Assembly: GCA_013339895.1 (NCBI GenBank)
Contig: JABACO010000001.1
Coordinates: 6,536,888-6,600,887, forward strand
Direction of reading: 5' to 3'
Length of the DNA stretch: 64,000 bases
From: Ephydatia muelleri
Taxonomy: Eukaryota > Porifera > Demospongiae > Spongillida > Spongillidae
Shown here: positions 22,310-34,500 of the stretch, piece after piece
How positions within the stretch are numbered: position 1 is the stretch's first letter
Layout: every line of letters starts with the position of its first letter
The notes under the pieces: generated by a model
Databases searched by the model: none
The model's input: the letters and a program-made list of their open reading frames with translations, nothing else
Told to the model about the DNA's origin: nothing
Translations under genes and position numbers: made by a program

Positions 22310-22599
22310 TTACACCACCCAACAAATTTTGGGTACATCTGAAAGTGCTGTAGATAAGTTAGAGGACGTCCCCCCCCACCCCGGAAACAACGACGATTTA
22401 TTTGGAACTGTGCACGCACAAGTATGCAAGGGCACAGTAATTTCTGCAGCCAAACCTTTCCTCATGTTCTTCACACATGTGTACACAATAGCAACGGCGA
22501 TTAGACAAAATACAGCCATTGGAATGAGAATAGCGAAAGGATCAGGGAATTCAACTGCAGAACAAAAGTGTCTGTTAATTGACAGGTCTTTCGATGCAA
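22310..22599 (-). CDS. EGF gene last exon: transmembrane helix and cytoplasmic tail
   Basis: After a TTCTTCAG acceptor (phase 1, matching the EGF exon phase) it reads [20 protein letters not shown], then a hydrophobic helix [19 protein letters not shown], then a basic stop-transfer segment (KNMRK) and a tail of about 40 residues ending [12 protein letters not shown] and a TAA. Topology fits a type I membrane protein. No kinase, PDZ-ligand or other tail motif is evident. Confidence 0.65.
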
Positions 22600-25500
22600 C
22601 TGAAGAACAAACCTGCAATACTTTCTTCTTAATATCAATATCAATAGTGGACATAAAAGGAGACAATAAAATGATGTAAAGCAGATTTGTACCTGACGCT
22701 TACACTACAGTGTGCATAGTACATATTTTCATCTAACACGAGAGTTTTGGGTATCCTCGGAAAAACAAATAATTGAATGTAATATAACTAGAATAATTAT
22801 TCTATTGACATCTTCAGATTAAGCAATACGATATCCAACTATCCTGCCATTCATATGGTTCTTACTTAAGGTACATACACCTGCCTGCTAGATAAATACA
22901 CAGCCAAGTGAAGTTATTTATCAGCATACACATACACATACACAAAACTGTGTTATTCCAATGCAGTATTATTCATTTTAATCAAATTACCATTTGTAGT
23001 GTTAGGAATAAGTATGTAGCCAGTTTTGTAGGCGTTATTGCATACCCAGCATACATTTCTTGACATCAAACATTCAAATACAATTAAAGCATTTTATCTA
23101 ATCTTCTATTTCACTACTTTGCATTTTACCATTGCATGTTTTTGTTATCTGCAGCAAGTGTATATTCAGCGTGGCAAGTGCATTTGTAGCTTCTGGTTGT
23201 GTTGTTGCACAACTGAGAGCAGTAGTGTACTTTTTTAAATACAATAAAGCTATGAGAACAGACATGGCTAGAAATGTAGTTGAGTAATCTATAATCATAT
23301 CAACATACTTATATCAGTAAAAACTGTATAACCAGAAATGCAGTGTTAGTGTTATTGCACAGCTGAGTGCATTTATATGTCCTAAGTATGCAAACATTAG
23401 GATTTAGAGTACACAAAATTGCAGTTAAGGACTGTCATGTTAAGGCATTGAATAATTGGATTCAAATGATATATTATGACCAGAACTTCTAACAAGACAC
23501 TAAAATGTCAACTTTGAACTACAGATTTACTATCTGGAGCACATTTGTTTAATACACAAAGCGATGGCAGCCTATATTTAACTTTTAAATGGGTGTAATG
23601 GAAATGCATATATGAATCAATAGTTAGGGCAATCGACTTACCTTGAACACTTGTTACAAATTTCAGTGTATCTATAGAGGAGTCATAATAATTACATGTT
23701 TTCACCACATGCAAAGCTTTCAACAGTGTTGTTGCACTATTGAGAGTAAGATTTCTTCGACCCATATATATCTATAACTCAGAATACAAGGCAATCAAGC
23801 CAATATATATATAACTTACTATTACAAGTACTGTTATCAGCAGCAAGGACATAACCATAACTACAAGCACACAAGTAGCTCCCAACTGTGTTGTTGCAGA
23901 ACTGTGAGCAGTTATTCATCATGTAAACACATTCATTGATGTCTGTATTAAACGAAAAGGACCTATAAAACATTGTAAAAAACAAACCTACGGTACATAC
24001 CATTACATGATTTATTATCAGCAGCAAGTGTGAAGCCTGTGCTGCAACCACATTGGTAGCTTCCAATAGTGTTATCACACAAAAGAGCACAGTTACTTGT
24101 TTCTTGCATACATTCATCGATATCTAGGAGTACAATGCAATGAATTGTAGAGAAATATTACAAATGATCTCACCATTGCAAGATTGGTTATCTGCACCAA
24201 GTGTATAGCCAGTGTTGCAACCACATAAGTAGCTCCCAATGGTGTTATTGCATACCTGTGAACAGCTACTTGTACCAAGTATACATTCATTGATGTCTAG
24301 AAATAAGACTAATTTAGGAATCATGAGATATATATAACTGATGTCTTACCATTACATGTTACGTTGTCTGCACCAAGTCTATAACCCATGTGGCAATCAC
24401 ATAAGTAGCTTCCAATGGTATTAGTACAGAGTTGATTGCAGTTACATGTCCCATGCATGCATTCATTGACATCTAGGATTCAATATAAAGATAATTTGCA
24501 GCTAGTATTATGGGACATTGAGCACCTTACCATTGCATGTCATACTATTTGCACCAAGTGTATAACCAGTGTTACAACTACATGAGTAGCTTCCAATGGA
24601 GTTAGTGCACAGCTGAGAACAGTTACTTCTGCCAAGCGTGCATTCATTGATGTCTCGAATTCAGAATACAAAGGAATCATGATTTATATATACAGATATT
24701 ATATTGATCTCTTACCAGTGCATGTTGCATTGTCTGTACCAAGTGTATATCCTGTATTGCAATCACATAAGTAGCTTCCATTGGAGTTAGTGCATAGCTG
24801 AGAACAGTTACTTCTACCAAGTATGCATTCATCGATGTCTGGTATTCAGAATACAAGAAAACGTGATGTATATATGGGGTTGTTTCGTTGAAAAGGGACA
24901 TAGCGCATGTATTTTCAAGATTTCAATATTGTAGAGGTTTGAAAATGCACTGAGAATTGGAGTATCTGTCATGAAATTATAAGGCTCCGTATTAACTGTA
25001 CATTTCAACCAAGCGCTACATTTCTATTGTGCATACTTAATTTTATAATATATGTGTTAGGTCCCTTTTCGTGAAAACTATCACATATATATTGAAACGT
25101 TCTATACGAAAATGGGTCTTGTGGATTTTATTTTATAACATAAAATTTGAATCGATATATCTTCCGAAATATTAACGCTATCGGGTTCCTACAATCCAAT
25201 CGGAGATACAAGTGTGCAAAGAAATTGCATATTTCCTGGGCGTTACGCGCCATTAACGTATTACGAGGACGTCCTCGAAGCCAGTCGTAATATGTTAATG
25301 GCGCGTAACGCCCGGCAATTTCTTTGCACATGTATAGCAAAATTAACGAACAGAACAAAACAATACCGGTCGGACCCTTCTACATAGGTACCTATTTTAA
25401 ACCGATTTGGACACTCCTACCTGAAGATGTGGCCGTTTTGAACCCTGCGGAGTATCGGACCTTGCAACGTCAGTGCCCCGCATGTGTAAGACACTAAAAT

Positions 25501-28500
25501 GGATTTTCACACATAGTAATGGTGTGGTATGTTATGTTAAAAAATAGGAACCCGATAGCGTTTATATTTCGGAAGATATAACCGATTTTAATTTTATGTC
25601 ATAAAATAAAATCCACAAGACCCATTTTCGTATAGAACGTTCCAATTACATAATTGTATATGTATCAATGTCTTACCAATGCACGTTATGTTGTCTGCAA
25701 CAAGTCTATAGCCAGTGTTGCAACCACATAGGTAGCTTCCAATGGTGTTAGTACAGAACTGAGTGCAGTGATGTGTCCCAAGAATGCATTCATTGACATC
25801 TTAGAATGTATAAAAAAAAAAGATAATTTCTAAATATATGTGGATGCTGCCTCACCATTGCATGTTACATTGTCAATACCAAGTCTATAGCCAGTGTTGC
25901 AACCACATAAGTAGCTTCCAATGGTATTAGTACAGAACTGAGTGCAGAGATGTGTCCCAAGAATGCATTCATTGACATCTGGAATTCAGAATGTATGATA
26001 ATTTCTAAACATATGTGGATGCCTGCCTCACCATTGCATGTTACATTGTCAATACCAAGTCTATAGCCAGTGTTGCAACCACATAAGTAGCTTCCATTGG
26101 TATTAGTACAGAACTGAGTGCAGAGATGTGTCCCAAGAATGCATTCATTGACATCTGGGATTCAGAATGTAAAACAATCATGATAATTGCTAAATATAAG
26201 TGGATGCCTCACCATTGCATGTTACATTGTCGATACCAAGTCTATAACCAGTGTTGCAACCACATAGGTAGCTTCCAATAGTGTTAGTGCAGAAATGAGT
26301 GCAGTTACTGGTCCCAAACATGCATTCGTTGACATCTTGGATTCAATTTATGAACATATTGTAGCTAACATCAATGCAACTTTGAGCATCTCACCATTGC
26401 ATGTCATATTATCTGAACCAAGCATGTAGCCAGTGCTGCAAACACATGAGTAGCTTCCAATTGTATTAGCACAGAGATGAGTGCAGTTACTTGTACCAAC
26501 CATGCATTCATTGACATCTAGGATTCAATGTTTGGAAATTTGCAACTTGCAACCATGGCCATCTTACCATTGCATGTTATGTTATCTACTCCTAGTATAA
26601 AACCAGTGTTGCAACTACATATGTAGCTTCCAATGGTGTTACTGCATAGTTGTGTGCAGTTACTTGTATGAAGTATGCATTCATTGACGTCTGTAAAATA
26701 GAATACAATGGTTCACATAATATAAACGTATAAATCAATGTCTTACCACTGCAAGTTATGTTGTCCATACCAAGTATATAGCCGTTGTTACAACCACATA
26801 AGTAGCTCCCAATTGTATTACTGCAGAGTTGAGTGCAATTACTTGACCCAAGTCCGCATTCATCAATATCTAATTTTAATTTTGCAGAAACCATATTATG
26901 ACATTGAGCACCTCACCATTGCATGTTATATTACTGGCACTAAGTGTATAGCCCGTGTTGCAACCACATACGTAGCTCCCAATGGTGTTATTGCATAGCT
27001 GTGAACAGCTACTTGTACCAAGTATACATTCATTGATGTCTAGAAATCAGATTCATCATTCAGGAATCATGTATATTCCTGATATCTCAACATTGCATGT
27101 TACGTTGTCTGCACCAAGTGTATAGCCAGTGTTGCAACTACATAAGTAGCTCCCAATGGTATTACTGCACAGTTGAGTACAGTTACTTGTCCCAAGCATG
27201 CATTCATCAGAATCTAGGGACAATCATGAGATAGTTGCTAAATATATATTGATGTCTCACCATTGCATGTTACGTTGTCTGCAGCTAGTGTGTAGCCAGT
27301 GTTGCAACCACATAAGTAGCTTCCAATGGTATTAGTACATAACTGTGAACAGTTGTTAGTACCAAGTAAACATTCATTGACGTCTGGAATCAGAATCAGA
27401 ATAATCATGAGATATAATAATATAATTGATGTATTAAACGGATTTTTTTCCAGCTACCATATTATGACATTGAGCTCCTCACCATTGCATGTTACATTGT
27501 CTGCAGCTAGTGCATAGCCAATGTTGCAACCACATAAGTAGCTTCCAATGGTGTTATTGCATAGCAGTTGAGAGCAGTTACTTGTTCCAAGTATACATTC
27601 ATTGACATCTGCCAATCAGGAATCATGATGGATATTGTAAGCATAATATGGGATCATTTCCGCAAAAAGGGACCTGACACATGTGTTTTGAGTTGTAAGA
27701 CACTGAATGTTTCATTAGCATACATTTCAGCACAAGCGCTACATTTCTATTGCGCGTAATGGTTGTATGTGTTAGGTCCCTTTTTGCGAAAATGATCCCA
27801 TATAAATATAGCTGTCTCACCATTGCATGTTTTATTGTCTGCAGCTAGTGTATAGCCAGTGTGGCAACCACATAAGTAGCTTCCAATGGTATTACTACAC
27901 AGTTGAGTGCAGTTACATGTCCCAAGTACGCATTCATCAGTATCTAGGATTCAATACATGCGTATTTGTCGCAACATATTTTGACATTAAGCCTCTCACC
28001 ATTGCATGTGATATTACTTGAACCAAGTGTATAGCCCGTGTTGCAACCACACAAGTAGCTTCCAATGGTATTGCTGCACAGTTGAGAGCAGTTACTTGTC
28101 CCAAGCATGCATTCATTGTCATCTAGGATTCAGAATGCAAGACAATCATGTGCATTCTGCTACATGAATATTGATGTCTCACCATTGCATGTTACGTTGT
28201 CTTCACCAAGTGTATAGCCAGTGTTGCAACTACACAAGTAGCTTCCGATTGTGTTATTGCATAGCTGTGAACAGCTACTTATACCAAGTACACATTCATT
28301 GATGTCTGGAAATCAGAATATTCTAGAAATCATGATGTATATATAATTGATGCCTTACCATTGCATGTTACGTTGTCTGCACCAAGTGTATAGCCAGTGT
28401 TGCAACCACATAAGTAGCTTCCAATGGTATTACTACACAGTTGAGAGCAGTTACTTGTCCCAAGTATGCATTCATTGTCATCTAGGATTTAGAATGTAAG

Positions 28501-31500
28501 ACAATCATCATGTGTATTTTGCTAAATGAATATTGATGTCTCACCATTGCATGTTACATTGTCTGCACCGAGTGTATAACCAGAGTTGCAACTACATAAG
28601 TAGCTTCCAAATGTATTAGTGCAGAGCTGAGTGCAGTTACTTGTCTGAAGTGAGCATTCATCAATATCTTGGATTCAATATATGGATATTTGCAACAAAC
28701 ATATTATGACTTTAAGCACCTCACCATTGCATGTTACGTTGTCTGCAGCTAGTGTGTAGCCAATGTTGCAACCACATAAGTAGCTTCCAATGGTGTTATT
28801 GCATAGCTGTGAACAGCTACTTGTACCAAGTATGCATTCATTGATGTCTGTAAATCAGAATAATCTAAATCTTAGATCATAAATGTCCTTGTCTTGCCAT
28901 TGCATGTTTCGTTGTCTGCGCCAAGTGTATAGCCAGTGCTGCAACAACATAAGTAGCTTCCCATGGTGTTATTGCATAGCTGTGAACAACTACTTGTTCC
29001 AAGTATACATTCATTGACATCTGCCAATCAGGAATCATGATGGATATTATAAGCATTATATGGGATCATTTCCGCAAAAAGGGACCTGACACATGTGTTT
29101 TGAGTTGTAAGACACTGAATGTTTCATTAGCATACATTTCAGCACAAGCGCTACATTTCTATTGCGCGTAATGGTTGTATGTGTTCGGTCCCTTTTTGCG
29201 AAAATGATCCCATATAAATATAGCTGTCTCACCATTGCATGTTTTATTGTCTGCAGCTAGTGTATAGCCAGTGTGGCAACTACATAAGTAGCTTCCAATG
29301 GTATTACTACACAGTTGAGTGCAGTTACATGTTCCAAGTACGCATTCATCAATATCTAGGATTCAATACATGCGTATTTTCCGCAACGTATTTTGACATT
29401 AAGCCTCTCACCATTGCATGTTATACTACTTGCACCAAGTGTATAGCCCGTGTTGCAACCACACAAGTAGCTTCCAATGGTATTACTGCACAGTTGAGAG
29501 CAATTACTTGTCCCAAGCATGCATTCATTGTCATCTAGGATTCAGAATGCAAGACAATCATGTGCATTTTGCTACATGAATTTTGATGTCTCACCATTGC
29601 ATGTTACGTTGTCTTCACCAAGTGTATAGCCAGTGTTGCAACTACATAAGTAGCTTCCGATTGTGTTATTGCATAGCTGTGAACAGCTACTTATACCAAG
29701 TACACATTCATTGATGTCTGGAAATCAGAATATTCTAGGAATCATGAGATATATATAATTGATGCCTTACCATTGCATGTTACGTTGTCTGCACCAAGCG
29801 TATAGCCAATGTTGCAACCACATAAGTAGCTTCCAATGGTGTTATTGCATAGCTGTGAACAGCTACTTATACCAAGTACACATTCATTGATGTCTGGAAA
29901 TCAGAATATTCTAGAAATCATGATGTATATATAATTTATGCCTTACCATTGCATGTTACGTTGTCTGCACCAAGTGTATAGCCAGTGCTGCAACCACATA
30001 AGTAGCTTCCAATGGTATTACTACACAGTTGAGAGCAGTTACTTGTCCCAAGTATGCATTCATTGTCATCTAGGATATAGAATGTAAGACAATGATCATG
30101 TGTATTTTGCTAAATGAATATTGATGTCTCACCATTGCATGTTGCATTGTCTGCACCGAGTGTATAACCAGAGTTGCAACTACATAAGTAGCTTCCAAAT
30201 GTATTAGTGCAGAGCTGAGTGCAGTTACTTGTCTGAAGTGAGCATTCATCAATATCTTGGATTCAATATATGGATATTTGCAACAAACATATTATGACTT
30301 TAAGCACCTCACCATTGCATGTTACGTTGTCTGCAGCTAGTGTGTAGCCAATGTTGCAACCACATAAGTAGCTTCCAATGGTGTTATTGCATAGCTGTGA
30401 ACAGCTACTTGTACCAAGTATGCATTCATTGATGTCTGTAAATCAGAATAATCTAAATCTTAGAACATAAATGTCCTTGTCTTGCCATTGCATGTTTCGT
30501 TGTCTGCGCCAAGTGTATAGCCAGTGTTGCAACCACATAAGTAGCTTCCAATAGTGTTATTGCATAGCTGTGAACAGCTACTTGTTCCAAGTATACATTC
30601 ATTGATGTCTGGAAATCAGAATAATTGGGAACCATGAGATATATATAATTGATATCTTATCATTGCAAGTTACGTTGTCTGCACCAAGTGTATAGCCAGT
30701 GCTGCAACCACATAAGTAGCTTCCAATGGTGTTATTACATTGCTGTGAACAGCTACTTGTACCAAGTATGCATTCATTGTCATCTAGGATTCAGAATGTA
30801 GGACATTCATCTAAATGAATATTTATGTCTCACCATTGCATGATACGTTGTCTGCGCCAAGTGTATAGCCAGTGTTGCAACCACATAAGTAGCTTCCCAC
30901 GGTGTTATTGCATAGCTGTGAACAGCTACTTGTACCAAGTATACATTCATTGTTGTCTGGAAATCAGAGTAATTTAGCAATCATGAGATACATATCATTG
31001 ATGTCTTACCATTGCATGTTATGTTGTCTGCACCAAGTGTGTAGCCAGTGTTGCAACCACATACATAGCTTCCAATGGTATTATTGCAGAGCTGATTGCA
31101 GTTACTCGTCCCAAGCATGCATTCATTGACATCTAGTATTCAATGTTTGATTATATGTAACCTACATAATTGCAACCCTGACCATCTCACCATTGCATGA
31201 AAAGTTATTTGCACTTAGTGTGTAGCCACTGTTGCAATCACACATGTAGCTTCCATTAATGTTACTGCACAGCTGCGAACAGTTAGATGTACCAAGTGCG
31301 CATTCATTGATGTCTGAAGGTTAGAATGCATAGCAAACAAGATTCACATACATAATAATGCATAAGAGTCAAGGTGTTGGATGAAAGAGCTTTTTTCTTT
31401 TGGAGATATATGAATTTTACTTGATTGAATTTTACAATCATTTGTATTAGGTCGGATATATTTTATTTGCGAAATTGATCCTAATGTGTATAAATAAAAC

Positions 31501-34500
31501 TTTCATCTGATTAAAACGATATATTTATTGACAGGAACAAGTTATTATCTACAACTCTTTCCCCCACATCATTTCTCTCTTTTCAAATTTTTTTTTGTGG
31601 TGCAGTGCATAATTCGGTATCATAATATCCTGGGTTTGGTAAGTGTTGGGGTTTCGACATCTTGCATTATCTCGTTTGGAGAGTCCAGATCAATTCAAAC
31701 TTGTTAAATATCTAGTCCACTATTATTGCTATTTAATTCTGCACATTGCCGTTCCGTACGCAACCAACTCTTGGCTGTTGTCACAAACTCGGCACCATGT
31801 TAAGTGGTGTTATCCAGATAGAGCTCTGTTCATACACAATATAAAATAGCAGTCTGGATGTGATGTCAACATGATCAAAGTTGGTTAAATTTATTCTCCA
31901 TTATGTGCAACTGTTTGGGACTAGGGATAAATTGCAGCAGATATATTTTCCAAACTAGCATCCCATCTAATCTAGCTGCATAAAGTCCTTTGCCCTTTCA
32001 AACCTCTATGGCAAATTGAGCAATGCACTAGTTCGCTCTAATGCAAGGGGTTTTCTTGCACACAGTAGCCATCTAACATCTTTCATTAGAAATGTGATGT
32101 GCATGTGTTTGTACGTAGTAAACATTTTGTACATGTAGTTATCGTCGTATTTAACATTAATAAACAAATAAATACAAGTGACAAATCATATTACGTGACT
32201 AAAAGTAAAGAAATTGTTGAGACTTACAGAAAGAGCATAAAATAGAATGTTTAAGGCATTTACATGAATGCAAATATTGATCTGGATAGGAACCAAAGGT
32301 ACCTATGTGTATTCTCTACCACAGGCAACAGTATTTGAGTTGAGAACAATAAAAAGAAAAAAAAGATTCATCCTTAACCTCCCGTGTGATAAGTCATATT
32401 ACTGTTGAATAATAGCTCTATTCTAGCAATCAATTGTGGCAGTAAGTCATGCAGTGATTACTAGCAACGATGTTGTAATAAAAATAGACCTCTGTAGTAT
32501 AATTCATTTAAAGTTTGGCCTACAAAACTAATGCATCCAATATATTGGACAAAACATTAGTATACAAATCCATAGTAAAAATGTTAATGACACTCTGTGA
32601 TCGTCATTAGGTTACACTGACCTGAATACATTTATTTTACTATGCCTAGGAAAAGCATTTGAAGTTGGTCCTAGGTCTAGGATGGTTACACTTCTAGATC
32701 TATAGGATGTGAGTTTGGAGATTAATGGTTAGCAAAGGATTATTATTTCAACCGTATACATTAAAACAACCCTTTTGTTGAACAACTCTATGCAATGATA
32801 TGACCACATTTCTGTAGAAATACTTGTGTTAATATGTTTATATTATACCGTAATATGACATGAAAGCTCTCGCAATTGTTTGTGGCTTTTTGCTGTGCTC
32901 CTACATGAAACTCTAATTTGAAAAGCTGTGCACTTGTGCACTTAGATCTTAACTAAAGGTTGGAAGTCAGATTCTCAAAGTGTTAGCAAGTGTATATGCA
33001 TGCATTCGTTTACTTTACTAGTCTGTATATATGCGTACAGGACATGCAGTCTATAATTAGCTTGCATCTCGATCAATTTGTGCCATACCACACTATAATG
33101 GTTCATCTAGCAAAGAGAATCTTAGCACATGAGCAAAGATTAAATCAACCTAATGCAACATCAGAATTCCAAGTTGAAGACACTAATAACTTGTCTTTTA
33201 CTACTGCACCTAGAAACAACACCAGCTGCTTCAGTTATCTTAATTCCAATTCTCGATTAAATGCAATATTATGTAATTAATTACTTGCTAGTTTCATAGT
33301 GAGTGATTTAATGAAGGCCAGTATTTTCACATTTTATGTTACTATTCATTTACCAATGTGAGGTCAGTAATGGGTACAGTGGACTCACCATAACATTAAA
33401 CCCTTTTAGCTTTAAATATATATGCCACAGTTACTGTTACATTCAGCTATAGCTGCACAGTTCAGTACAACTATTATTCCAAGTATGATTAATATTAAAG
33501 TGCAGTATTATGTCTAGAATATAAACTTACCATTGCATGTCTTATTATCAGCAGCTAGTGTGTAGCCAGTGTTACAACCACATGTGTAGTTCGTAGGTGT
33601 GTTAATGCATAGTTGAGAGCAGACACCAAGACCAATTGTAATGCACCTGTCTATGGAATTTAAAAAAGAAAGTCTTTCATGATCATATTCAAACCAATAC
33701 ATCTTCTGCAATGATGGTATTATTTGATTTTTATTGAAGTGATGCAACTCCTAATTCTTTACTTTCAATTGTTCTGCTTTTACATACATAAACATTATGT
33801 GAGCTGCAGATTATAAATATAATCACAGAAAATTATTCAAATCAAGAGCATAAAATCCTATCTGAGAAAGATTTTGGTAATGAAAAAACCTATGTTGTAC
33901 TGTGGGATTTTACACTACCTTATCAGGGTCTTTGTAGCTAATTTGTTTGGAACATATAAGACTTCGGATTCAAGGTCTAAGCTTATAATTGACCAAAAAA
34001 TGTTGTCCCTCAGTGACATGTGATTTTTTTGATGCACAATCAATTACCTTGCTCCTGTGGTAGCATTTTCATGGCTTTCTTCTTGTTTGTTAAAGTACTT
34101 TGGTTTGTTGTACAACACTGAGTAGTATACTCACTCCGTTTTATTTAGCTTTGTAGATATTTCACCCTCTGCCAAAGTTAGTCATCATCATAATGAATTG
34201 AATGTTCTAACTTTAAATATGCTGCCATTTGAAAAATCCAGCCCTCTCATATTTTATTATCTTCCTTGACTGTTGGAGTCATATCTTTTTAAGCACTGAC
34301 CTCTCTGCCTTGCATGCTAAACAATTTGGGACAGTTTCCGCGAATATTGCCCCATGGTTAAAATCTTATAAAAATGCATCGCGTTTGAATCGCTATAACT
34401 TCCCAACGGATAACGCTATTGACTTCCTATTTTCAACACTCCATAGTGAAATGGTGTTGTATGAAGTATTGAAAATAGGAAGTCGATAGCGTTATCCGTT

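Noticed and set aside
22329-22679. Plus-strand ORF over the transmembrane exon
   Set aside because: The minus frame has the TM helix, stop-transfer residues and a phase-matched acceptor; the plus frame has no features.
26592-30635. Open frames such as ...[15 protein letters not shown]... and plus-strand ...YYYTVECSY... across the EGF region
   Set aside because: They are out-of-register or antisense translations of the EGF exons; the same frames recur only because the exons repeat.
23820-31313. Regularly spaced, near-identical 123-bp units that could suggest a CRISPR-like or satellite array
   Set aside because: Each unit encodes a full cbEGF domain with splice sites and matching phases, so it is an exon array.
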